Shown: positions 1 to 6,488 of the stretch, piece by piece
Numbering within the stretch: position 1 is the first letter of the stretch
How the letters are laid out: each line of letters opens with the position of its first letter
Source: Candidatus Acetothermia bacterium JdFR-50
GTDB lineage: Bacteria > Bipolaricaulota > Bipolaricaulia > Bipolaricaulales > Bipolaricaulaceae
NCBI GenBank assembly: GCA_002010365.1
Contig: MTNL01000167.1
Span: forward strand, 1-8,662
Direction: 5' to 3'
Length of the DNA stretch: 8,662 bases
Position numbers and translations under genes: made by a program
Notes under the pieces: model-generated
Databases searched by the model: none
Told to the model about the DNA's origin: nothing
What the model saw: the letters and a program-made list of their open reading frames with translations, nothing else

Positions 1-3000
1 GGTGTGGTGGGTCCGCATGGTGAGCTGGGTCCCGGGCTCGCCTATGGACTGGGCGGCGATGATCCCCACCGCCGTCCCCAGCTCCACCAGCCGGTGGAAC
101 GCCATCTCCATCCCGTAACAGAGTTGACAGACCCCCTCTTGGGTCTTACAGGTCATGGGGGAACGGATGACGATCCGGGGGCGAACCCTGATCCTCTTCA
201 CCCCTGCGCCGCGCAGGTCCTCCAGGAGCTCCGGGGTTAGGGTCTCATCGCGGCGCACCAATACCGCCCCGGTCTCGGGGTGCCTTATGTCCTCCACCAC
301 CTTCATCCACCCGATACGCTCCTCGATACCCTCCTCCTCCAAGGAGACCTCCGCCTCCATCGTCCCCAGCCTCTCGGCGAGTTCCCTCCCAATGAGGACG
401 TTGCGCTCCACGATCACCTCGCCCGTTCGAGGATCACGTACGGGCTCGGCGGTGACGCGGCCGTAGATCCTCTCGGCGATGGTCTCCATCACCTCGCCGG
501 GTGAGAAATAGAGCGGGTCGATCTCGATCCCCTGACGGGTGCCGCAGTCGTGCTCGCGGACCACCACGTCCACACAGGCGTCCACCAGCCTCCGGGTGAG
601 GTACCCCGCCTCCGCGGTGCGCAGGGCCGTATCGGCATTCCCCTTGCGGCCTCCGTGGGTAGAGATGAAGTACTCGAAGATGGAGAGGCCCTCGCGGAAG
701 TTGGCGATCACAGGCCACTCGATGATCCGGCCCTTGGGATCCACCATGAGGCCCCTCATCCCCGCCAGCTGCTTCACTTGGTTCACCGAGCCCCGTGCCC
801 CGGAGGCCACCATCCCCCAGACGGGGTTGAAGGGGTTCTTTGAGAGGTTCTGCATGGTGGCCTTCTCCAGGCGGTCGGTGGTCTCCCGCCAGATCCGGAT
901 CACCGTATCCCGCCGCTGCTCGGCGGTGGCGAAGCCGCGAAGGTAGAGCTTCTCGATCTCCTCGATCTTCCGCCGGGCCTCCTCGATGATCTCCCATTTG
1001 TTCGGCGGAACCTCACAGTCCACGAGCGAAATGGTGAGGCCGGAGAGAGTGGCGTACTTGAACCCAAGCTCCTTGAGTTTATCCAAAAGCTCGGCGGTGC
1101 GTTCCCAGCCGAAGCGGAGGTAGCTCTCCAGGATGAGCTTCCGCACGTATTTAGAATTGAAGGTAGCCTGGTAGTCCCGGAGCTCCTTGGGGATCACGGA
1201 GTTCAAGATCGCCCGGCCCAGGGTGGTGTCGACTAGCTCCCCGTCGATCCGGATCTTTATCGGGACATGCATGTCCAGCTGCCCTAACTCGTACGCCTTG
1301 ATGGCCTCCTCTAGGCTACGGAAGGCCTTGCCCTTGCCTTTTCCATCGGGTTTTTCCACCGAGAGGTAATAGAAGCCGTACACCTGGTCCTGGGTGGGTA
1401 CGGCCAAGGGGTTCCCGTGGGCCGGGGAGAGGATGTTCCGCGGGGCCATCATGAGCTGCTTGGCCTCCTTGACCGCCTCCTCGGAAAGGGGGAGGTGGAC
1501 CGCCATCTGGTCCCCATCGAAGTCGGCGTTGTAAGGGGGACAAACATGGGGGTGGATCTGGATAGCGTCCCCGTCCACCAGCACCGGCTCGAACGCCTGG
1601 ATGGAAACCCGGTGGAGGGTCGGGGCGCGGTTGAGGAGTACCGGATACTCCTTGATAAGCTCCTCCAAGATGTCCCACACCTCCGGGATCTCCCCGGCCA
1701 GGGCCCGGTTCTTGAGCTCGTCGTAGTTGGCGAACTGGACGTGGGGGTAACGCTCGGTGAGGTAGCGGATGATGAAGGGCTTGAAGAGCTCCAGGGCCAT
1801 CTTCTTGGGGAGACCACACTGGTGGAGCTTCAGCTTGGGGTTCACCACGATCACCGCCCGGCCGGAGTAATCCACCCGGCGGCCCAGGAGGTGCCTCCGC
1901 ATGCGGCCGTGTTTGCCCTGGATCCGCTCGGAGAGGGACTTGAGGGGACGGTTGTCGCGACCGCGGATGGGGTTGTCCTTCTTCTCGTTGTGGATGAGAG
2001 CATCCACGGCCTCCTGGAGCATCCGCCGCTCGTTCCGGAGGATGATCTCCGGCGCCCCCATCTCGATGAGCTTCTTCAAGCGATTGTTGCGGTTGATGAT
2101 CCGCCGGTAGAGATCGTTCAGGTCGGTGGTGGCGAACTTCCCACCCTCCAGCTGGATCATGGGGCGAAGCCCGGGCGGAAGGACTGGGATCACGGTGAGG
2201 ACCATGTTCTCGGGACGGTTGCCCGAGCGGCGGAGCTGCTCCACCACCTCGAGACGATGGAGGATCCGGCGGCGCTCCCCCTGGTTGGCGGTGCGGTCCA
2301 GTGCCTCCCAGAGCTCCTCCGACAGCGTGTCTAGATCCAGGTTGGCCAGAAGTCCCTGGATTCCCTCGGCCCCGGTCTCCGCCACGAATCCGCCGGGGTA
2401 GGCCCGCTCATAGGCCCGCTTCTCCAGGGAAGTGATCATCTGACCGAGCTTGAGGGGCACATCATCCCGCAGGACCTGGACGACGAGATAGGTGAGGTAA
2501 TCCACGGTCTCCCGGATCTCTTCACCCCGGAGACCCTCGTAGTGGGCGGAGAGCATCTCGAACATGGATTGGGAACAGACCTCCCCCGCCGGGCGCTCGA
2601 AGAGGAGTTCGCCTTCCTGCACCTCGTCCCCGTCCTCCACATAGATCTCCGCGTCGGTGGTCGCGGGAAACTCATGCTTCCCTATCTTTACAACGCGGAA
2701 CGTCTCGCCGTTTTGAAGCTTGCGCTCCTCCGTCTCCACCCGACCCGCTTCGGGGGCGCGGACCTCCGGGGCGTCGGTGACCAGGATCGCTTGCTCCACT
2801 TCGAAGGAGAAGATGGAGGAGAGGATCCGGACCTCGGTTTCGTAGAGGGTTTCCCCGGGTTTCACCTTGGGGCTTGCGGACTGGGTCACGATGAAAAGCC
2901 TCTCCCGGGAGGTCTCGGGCTCGTAGTAGGCGATACGCCGGAGATCCCGGCGCTTCATCCCCAGGAGTCGCGAGAGAGGGCTGGAAACTCCTTTGAGATA

Positions 3001-3318
3001 CCAAAAGTGAACCACCGGGCTGGCGAGCTTGATGTGGCCCATGTTGATGCGCCGGACCTCGGAGGTGGTGACCAAGACGCCGCATTTCTCGCAGGTGACC
3101 CCCTCGTATTTGCGGCCCTTGTACTTACCACAGGCGCACTCGTAGTCGTTCTCGGGGCCGAAGATCTCCTCGGCGTAAAGTCCCCCTCGTTCGGGTTTGT
3201 GGGTGCGGTAGTTGATGGTCTCGGAGTTGGTGACCTCTCCCTTGGACCAGGAGAGGATCTCCTCGGGGGAAGCTAACCCCAAACGGATTTTCTTGATATC
3301 GTCGCCGGATATCGGCAT
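1..3318 (-). CDS. rpoC: DNA-directed RNA polymerase subunit beta' (RpoC), 3' end cut by window edge
   Basis: Largest catalytic subunit of RNA polymerase. The frame is open for 1106 codons from ATG 3318 to base 1 with no stop, so the C-terminal part lies outside. Seen in order: N-terminal zinc site C61/C63/C76/C79 (CACGKY...CEKCG); a clamp insertion at about residues 165-305 that E. coli lacks; the RPLKSL and GKRVDYSGR-like core (457-487); the catalytic Mg loop NADFDGD at 597-603 (bases 1510-1530); the bridge-helix region (GARGSVNQVKQLAGMRGL); and the second zinc site C925, C1057, C1064, C1067. The visible protein ends at MRTHHT, at the start of the trigger loop (E. coli M932-I937 equivalent). 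A 51-residue internal duplication lies between C925 and C1057. The start is set by an AGAGGTG site at 3327-3333, 8 nt upstream. It lies 44 nt behind an FmdB-type gene, not behind rpoB. Identification is near certain. Confidence 0.98.
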   Translation of the reverse strand, partial: MPISGDDIKKIRLGLASPEEILSWSKGEVTNSETINYRTHKPERGGLYAEEIFGPENDYECACGKYKGRKYEGVTCEKCGVLVTTSEVRRINMGHIKLASPVVHFWYLKGVSSPLSRLLGMKRRDLRRIAYYEPETSRERLFIVTQSASPKVKPGETLYETEVRILSSIFSFEVEQAILVTDAPEVRAPEAGRVETEERKLQNGETFRVVKIGKHEFPATTDAEIYVEDGDEVQEGELLFERPAGEVCSQSMFEMLSAHYEGLRGEEIRETVDYLTYLVVQVLRDDVPLKLGQMITSLEKRAYERAYPGGFVAETGAEGIQGLLANLDLDTLSEELWEALDRTANQGERRRILHRLEVVEQLRRSGNRPENMVLTVIPVLPPGLRPMIQLEGGKFATTDLNDLYRRIINRNNRLKKLIEMGAPEIILRNERRMLQEAVDALIHNEKKDNPIRGRDNRPLKSLSERIQGKHGRMRRHLLGRRVDYSGRAVIVVNPKLKLHQCGLPKKMALELFKPFIIRYLTERYPHVQFANYDELKNRALAGEIPEVWDILEELIKEYPVLLNRAPTLHRVSIQAFEPVLVDGDAIQIHPHVCPPYNADFDGDQMAVHLPLSEEAVKEAKQLMMAPRNILSPAHGNPLAVPTQDQVYGFYYLSVEKPDGKGKGKAFRSLEEAIKAYELGQLDMHVPIKIRIDGELVDTTLGRAILNSVIPKELRDYQATFNSKYVRKLILESYLRFGWERTAELLDKLKELGFKYATLSGLTISLVDCEVPPNKWEIIEEARRKIEEIEKLYLRGFATAEQRRDTVIRIWRETTDRLEKATMQNLSKNPFNPVWGMVASGARGSVNQVKQLAGMRGLMVDPKGRIIEWPVIANFREGLSIFEYFISTHGGRKGNADTALRTAEAGYLTRRLVDACVDVVVREHDCGTRQGIEIDPLYFSPGEVMETIAERIYGRVTAEPVRDPRTGEVIVERNVLIGRELAERLGTMEAEVSLEEEGIEERIGWMKVVEDIRHPETGAVLVRRDETLTPELLEDLRGAGVKRIRVRPRIVIRSPMTCKTQEGVCQLCYGMEMAFHRLVELGTAVGIIAAQSIGEPGTQLTMRTHHT

Positions 3319-3362
3319 GCCCCTCTCACCTCTCCTCTTTTCGTGCGGGCCTTCGCCGCGGG

Positions 3363-3587
3363 TCAGTCCTTCCCCTTGCCGGCGGAGGACTCCTTTTTGT
3401 TTTCCTTGCGTTTATATTCTGTGGTATAAAAGCCGCTGCCTTTATAGATCACCCCGAAGCGGGGCAGCAGCCTCTCCACCTCATTCCCCCCACAGCTGGG
3501 GCAGGCGACGCGGTCCCCATCGCCCCAACCCACGAGCTCGCGGAACTCGTTGCCACAGCTGATACAACGGAAACGATAGATCGGCAT
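3363..3587 (-). CDS. FmdB-type small zinc-ribbon protein
   Basis: A 74-residue protein starting MPIYRFRC, typical of the FmdB/CxxC_CXXC_SSSS putative regulatory family. One zinc ribbon is visible: C8-x2-C11 and C29-x2-C32. It is followed by the family hallmark KGSGFYTTEY (49-58) and a lysine/serine-rich charged tail. The role of the family is poorly defined; members are called putative regulators, and no enzyme activity can be inferred. ATG 3587 is chosen over an in-frame ATG at 3644 because an AGGAGGT site lies 4 nt upstream (3591-3597) and the family begins at MP-Y. The gene sits 57 nt after the PP-loop gene and 44 nt before rpoC on the same strand, so co-transcription is likely. Whether the zinc ribbon touches transcription is unknown; the rpoC linkage is only suggestive. 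Confidence 0.9.
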   Translation of the reverse strand: MPIYRFRCISCGNEFRELVGWGDGDRVACPSCGGNEVERLLPRFGVIYKGSGFYTTEYKRKENKKESSAGKGKD

Positions 3588-3644
3588 AATACCTCCTCGT
3601 TTCGCCTCAAGCTTTGGGGGTCTAAGTGGATTCAACTCGCACAA

Positions 3645-4676
3645 TCAATCCAAGTATACCAATCTCACTTCGGAGTTCAACCGGGGAAGGCGCAGCCTCT
3701 CCAGGTAGTCCCAGTCAAGAGGATGCACGTAAACGTAATCCAACTCATCGGAGAGCTCGTGGCGATAGGCCACCTTCACTTCCTCCCCGGGCTCATAACC
3801 GCCCAAAGCGGCGATGATCCGGGCGCAGAGCTCCAACAGTCCTTGGGTCTCCGCGGCCGAGAGCTCCTCCCTGAACCGCACAAGCCCCAGGGGAGAGTGG
3901 GGAACCTGGATGTAGAGGCGCACGTCATCAGGGAGGAAGAAGCTCTGCAACTCCCGACGTTCTGCGGGGGAAAGGGCGGCCACCATCACGAACTCCTCCG
4001 CGGCGAAAACGTGGGGGAACTGCATAAGCCAGATGGTGTTCAGGTTCACAGGGCCCCGGCGCAGGAGAGTGAACACCCGCGCGGCGAAACCCTCGTCTTC
4101 CAAGGGGCAAGAATCGGGCTTCCTCCACTCCGGCACAGTGAGGCCAAGTTCCCTAGCCAATTCACGAAGCACCTCATCGGCGTTTCCACGCAGGGAAAGG
4201 CGCGGAATCGCGTGCAGGCCATTCCCTGAGAGCTCCACGGGCGGAAGAAGGGCGGAGGAGAGGGGGCGGAACACCTTTCCCTGCAGTCCTACTAGGGAAT
4301 CCAGATGGAGGAGATCCCTGACCTCCATGCCCCCCCGGCCCACTATCTCGCCGGTAACCAACAGGTCGTATTTCTTTCGGCGCATGATCCGCGCGGCCTT
4401 ATGCAAAAGCAGGGACCGACACGCCCCACAAGGGAAGGGGAGACCCCGCCCCACCATCTGATGCCAGATGAGGCTGTACTCTCGTTTGAGTCCGCACGAG
4501 CTGAAACCGAACTCCGGAAAGAGACGCCGCGCCAGCTCTTTGACGGCTTCGGCGGAATTCAAGAAAGGGGTACGCACGTATAAAAGATCAACTTGCCATT
4601 CGCGCCCCGTGGCCAACAACTTCGCGGCCACTGTACTCGCCAAGCTCCCCGAGTACAGGACCAGGGCTCGGGGCAA
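3645..4676 (-). CDS. PP-loop thiouridylase-like protein (probable tRNA sulfur-transfer enzyme)
   Basis: A 343-residue protein resembling the bacterial 'thiouridylase' group of PP-loop ATPases (MnmA/ThiI-like adenylation fold). These enzymes activate a tRNA base with ATP and then insert sulfur. Seen, counting from the TTG start: the PP-loop at 9-14 reads SGSLAS where the consensus is SGGxDS; a PCGAC pair (C83, C86) lies where relatives have PCxxCH; TGE at 108-110; RPLSSALLPP at 137-146; and a third cysteine, C190, in SCPLEDEGFA, matching GGCLLTDPxFA in relatives. The C-terminal 140 residues are family-like but less conserved. TTG 4676 is preferred: AGGAGG at 4682-4687 sits 5 nt upstream, whereas the alternative GTG 4682 overlaps that site. 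The site shares a base with the hpf stop codon, so coupled translation is likely. Substrate base and sulfur donor are unknown. The Asp-to-Ala change in the PP-loop makes activity uncertain. Confidence 0.75.
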   Translation of the reverse strand: MPRALVLYSGSLASTVAAKLLATGREWQVDLLYVRTPFLNSAEAVKELARRLFPEFGFSSCGLKREYSLIWHQMVGRGLPFPCGACRSLLLHKAARIMRRKKYDLLVTGEIVGRGGMEVRDLLHLDSLVGLQGKVFRPLSSALLPPVELSGNGLHAIPRLSLRGNADEVLRELARELGLTVPEWRKPDSCPLEDEGFAARVFTLLRRGPVNLNTIWLMQFPHVFAAEEFVMVAALSPAERRELQSFFLPDDVRLYIQVPHSPLGLVRFREELSAAETQGLLELCARIIAALGGYEPGEEVKVAYRHELSDELDYVYVHPLDWDYLERLRLPRLNSEVRLVYLD

Positions 4677-4681
4677 TCCCA

Positions 4682-4687
4682 CCTCCT
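4682..4687 (-). promoter_or_regulatory. Shine-Dalgarno AGGAGG overlapping the hpf stop, sets the TTG start of the PP-loop gene
   Basis: AGGAGG shares its first A with the TGA stop of hpf (4687-4689) and lies 5 nt before TTG 4676. The in-frame GTG at 4680-4682 begins within this motif, so it cannot use it as a ribosome binding site. The arrangement suggests that ribosomes finishing hpf re-initiate on the next gene. Confidence 0.7.
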
Positions 4688-5205
4688 CAGTCGATGACGA
4701 TCATGCCGTACCGCCCACTCCCCAAGTGAAACAGCACCGCCGGGGTATCCCCTTCCTCCCGGTTGTAGAAGACCACGAAGGACTTCCCGGAGGACTCCAA
4801 CTCCATCACCGCCTCCTCCGGCGTCATGGGTTTCTTTAGCTCAGGTTCCATACGGACAATTTGAGGAGCGGTAGAAGGGACCTCTTCCCCAGCGAAATCG
4901 GGATGATCCCGCCGGGGTTCCTCCTTAAGCATCTCCTTGTAGCGGACGAGCTGGCGTTGTAGCTTGTCCATGGCTTGATCAATGGAGGCGTACATGTCCC
5001 CTGTTTCCGCCACCGCCTTCACGACCTTGCGGTTGACCAGATGTCCGATGAGCTCGGCTCGATGTCGCTCCTTCTCCACCGAGAGGATCACATCCAAGCT
5101 GATGATCTTGTCGAAGTACCTGTTTAAGTGCTCGGCCTTCTTTTGCACATACTCCCGAATGGCACCGGAACCCGACACGTAACGCTCCTGTATCCTTATT
5201 TGCAT
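4687..5205 (-). CDS. hpf: Long-form ribosome hibernation promoting factor (HPF)
   Basis: A 172-residue protein of the long HPF (RaiA/YfiA-like) family, which binds the 30S decoding region of idle ribosomes and pairs 70S particles into 100S dimers. The N-terminal RaiA domain (about 1-95) shows the expected start MQIRIQERYV, the SLDVILSVEKERHRAEL strand pair and the helix ASIDQAMDKLQRQLVRYKE (73-91). A linker follows (about 96-114). The C-terminal dimerisation domain (about 115-172) carries IVRMEPELKKPMTPEEAVMEL and SFVVFYNREEGDTPAVLFHLGSG, ending in YGMIV. Length is close to that of typical long HPFs. ATG 5205 follows an AGAGGTG site at 5213-5219, 7 nt upstream. It is the first gene behind the promoter at 5229-5257, and the PP-loop gene starts 10 nt after its stop. 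Long HPFs are usually raised in stationary phase or stress; nothing here shows the signal used. Confidence 0.95.
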   Translation of the reverse strand: MQIRIQERYVSGSGAIREYVQKKAEHLNRYFDKIISLDVILSVEKERHRAELIGHLVNRKVVKAVAETGDMYASIDQAMDKLQRQLVRYKEMLKEEPRRDHPDFAGEEVPSTAPQIVRMEPELKKPMTPEEAVMELESSGKSFVVFYNREEGDTPAVLFHLGSGRYGMIVID

Positions 5206-5228
5206 CCAAATCCACCTCTTGCTGAGAT

Positions 5229-5257
5229 AACATAGCGGGGTGATTAAGTGGTGTCAA
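5229..5257 (-). promoter_or_regulatory. Sigma70-type promoter for hpf and probably the hpf-rpoC operon
   Basis: On the minus strand, TTGACA (5252-5257, perfect -35) is followed by exactly 17 nt and then TATGTT (5229-5234, 4 of 6 matches to the -10 consensus). The predicted start near 5222 gives a leader of about 17 nt, just long enough to hold the ribosome binding site at 5213-5219. The surrounding sequence is AT-richer than the flanking genes. It is the best promoter in the window. Confidence 0.75.
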
Positions 5258-5307
5258 CCCTTTAAGGATTTTTCCCACACAAAAAGGACAGAGACCAACC
5301 GAAACTC

Positions 5308-5334
5308 GGGGTTTACATTTAGGTTATAAACCCC
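5308..5334. repeat. Perfect 8-bp inverted repeat, GGGGTTTA / TAAACCCC with 11-nt loop
   Basis: Arms lie at 5308-5315 and 5327-5334, in the 155-nt gap between the beta-helix gene and hpf. No T-run follows on either strand, so it is not a typical intrinsic terminator. It sits about 50 nt upstream of the hpf -35 box and 27 nt past the beta-helix stop. It may be an operator, an mRNA 3'-end stem, or chance in an AT-richer gap. The rest of this gap (5206-5360) holds only the hpf promoter and ribosome binding site. Confidence 0.5.
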
Positions 5335-5360
5335 AAATCACTTGTACCCAGTTTTCCTAC

Positions 5361-6149
5361 TTACGGATCCCAGTTCAACTTGGGGAAAGCGAACACGGAG
5401 AGGGGGAAACGGTCCACCTCGTCAATGTAAATCCGATAAGGAACATCGGCGATACCATCGCCATCTTCATCCGGGGCGGAAAAACCGTCCCAATAGTTGC
5501 CCCTTTCCCCTTTATACCAAATGTTACCACCCTCGGACCTCACCGCTGCCCGGCAGAAGAAACCGTTTCCCACAAAAAGGTTGTCCTTCGAGCCTACCTC
5601 AAGGAGCACGCCCAATTCCGCGGAGAGGTAAGAATCCCTGAGTTCCGTCCCCGTGGTCCCGGTAAACCAAATGCCCACCCTAGCATCTTCGATCCAAAGG
5701 GATCCGAAGCGTAATGCCTGGGAGAAGAGAAGTCGGATAGCATCGGTACATTCCATCAGCTTCACCCTCTCGATCCAGATATCGCGGCTCAAGGAGATCA
5801 TAATCCCAGTGGGTGCTCCTTTGATGAAGACGTCCTCGATGCGACCGTTCCTTGTGGTCTCGATCTTTATCCCCGCCACCCGGGAACCCAATATCTCCAC
5901 GTCCCGGATCACGAAGGGCCTGGTCACACCCCGGATCTGGATGGCGAACGCGGCGTCGGTGACCTCGATCTTCCAACCCGCGATCACGTAGGGATCCTCG
6001 GGGGTGCCGCTGCCGCCGATGACCCCGTTCTCTCGGGTGAACTCCAGATCGGAGAGGATACGTATCGGCCCCCGGGCTTCCCGGGCTAAAGCCAAACCGC
6101 TGACCAGGAGGACGAACAAAACCGCCCAACCTACCTTTCGCATGGCCAT
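5361..6149 (-). CDS. Secreted NosD-like right-handed beta-helix protein
   Basis: A 262-residue exported protein of the NosD/parallel beta-helix type. A signal peptide is clear: MAMRK followed by the hydrophobic run 8-22 (WAVLFVLLVSGLALA). The mature start carries GTPEDPYVIAGW (48-59), as in many archaeal and deep-branching bacterial beta-helix proteins. Residues 60-210 form repeated short I/V-rich strands with N/D/R turns (for example IRDVEILGSRVAGIKIE). The C-terminus has the NosD-type signature GNYWDG (217-222), then DEDGDGIADVPY (227-238) and DRFPL. No nos cluster is nearby, so a nitrous-oxide-reductase role is not supported; carbohydrate or surface binding is possible, but the ligand is unknown. 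An upstream in-frame ATG at 6218 would add 23 residues and lies behind a G-run (GGGGGG); neither start has a good ribosome binding site. ATG 6149 is preferred for the signal peptide. It follows the DUF2905 gene on the same strand. Confidence 0.82.
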   Translation of the reverse strand: MAMRKVGWAVLFVLLVSGLALAREARGPIRILSDLEFTRENGVIGGSGTPEDPYVIAGWKIEVTDAAFAIQIRGVTRPFVIRDVEILGSRVAGIKIETTRNGRIEDVFIKGAPTGIMISLSRDIWIERVKLMECTDAIRLLFSQALRFGSLWIEDARVGIWFTGTTGTELRDSYLSAELGVLLEVGSKDNLFVGNGFFCRAAVRSEGGNIWYKGERGNYWDGFSAPDEDGDGIADVPYRIYIDEVDRFPLSVFAFPKLNWDP

Positions 6150-6234
6150 CGGGCCCAAAGGTACCGCTTGCGGCTCCGGGGAAACAGGCCTTTTGTCCCT
6201 CCGGGGAGTAACGTCCATAACCCCCCGAGGTCCG

Positions 6235-6450
6235 TTATCTCCGCCACAGGGTGAAGGCGAGGCTCAAAAGGGCGGAGAGGATCAGCATGGAGGTAAAGGG
6301 GATGTAAATCACATAATGCTCACGCTCGATCCTAATGTCACCCGGCAGACGTCCCAGAAAAGGAAGCTTTCCCATGAAGAAAAGCCCCACAACCACCAAA
6401 ACCAACCCCGTTATCACCAGGAGCTTGCCTAGCGGGGAAAAGCCGTCCAT
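6235..6450 (-). CDS. DUF2905 small membrane protein
   Basis: A 71-residue protein with two membrane segments (about 8-26, GKLLVITGLVLVVVGLFF, and 48-68). They flank the strongly conserved loop KLPFLGRLPGDIRIEREHY (28-46), which is diagnostic of DUF2905. The family is found across many bacteria and has no established function; the charged loop may face the cytoplasm or membrane surface. ATG 6450 has no Shine-Dalgarno sequence upstream, but a -10-like TATCAT lies 7 nt before it, which suggests a leaderless transcript. The gene is divergent from the nitroreductase gene (38 nt between starts). The beta-helix gene follows on the same strand, 85 nt downstream or 16 nt if the longer start is used, so they may be co-transcribed. 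Confidence 0.92.
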   Translation of the reverse strand: MDGFSPLGKLLVITGLVLVVVGLFFMGKLPFLGRLPGDIRIEREHYVIYIPFTSMLILSALLSLAFTLWRR

Positions 6451-6453
6451 CGC

Positions 6454-6459
6454 TATAAT
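6454..6459 (+). promoter_or_regulatory. Perfect -10 box TATAAT for the nitroreductase gene
   Basis: TATAAT lies 29 nt before ATG 6489, leaving room for the AGGAGGG ribosome binding site at 6478-6484. No acceptable -35 is found at 16-18 nt spacing; TTGCCT at 6425-6430 is 23 nt away, too far. The box sits within the first bases upstream of the divergent DUF2905 gene. Confidence 0.45.
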
Positions 6460-6463
6460 GATA
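6458..6463 (-). promoter_or_regulatory. -10-like TATCAT for DUF2905, probable leaderless transcript
   Basis: TATCAT on the minus strand ends 7 nt before ATG 6450, so initiation at the usual distance from a -10 box would fall on the A of the start codon. No ribosome binding site precedes that ATG. The box overlaps the plus-strand TATAAT by two bases. No -35 match is seen. Confidence 0.35.
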
Positions 6464-6488
6464 CAACACCGAAGCGAAGGAGGGCGGG

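Noticed and set aside
434..997. A 187-codon minus-strand frame in the same region as rpoC
   Set aside because: It is a shifted frame of rpoC rich in R, G, P and H. The rpoC frame encodes the bridge helix and zinc-site residues across the same bases.
1417..2334. A 305-codon plus-strand open frame opposite rpoC
   Set aside because: It lies fully antisense to the conserved core of rpoC, including the catalytic loop. Its composition (Leu, Val, Asp, Glu and His rich) is what the complement of a GC-rich coding frame gives, and no family motif is seen.
3588..3644. N-terminal extension of the FmdB-type protein to ATG 3644
   Set aside because: The added residues do not match the family start at MP-Y, and a full AGGAGGT site lies just before ATG 3587.
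5311..5331. Promoter-like TTTACA and TATAAA within the inverted repeat region
   Set aside because: The spacing is too short for a -35/-10 pair on the plus strand, and no plus-strand gene starts downstream before the antisense of the beta-helix gene.
5361..6149. Nitrous oxide reductase maturation role (NosD) for the beta-helix protein
   Set aside because: No nosZ, nosF, nosY or nosL gene is in the window, and the beta-helix signature is shared by many unrelated surface proteins.
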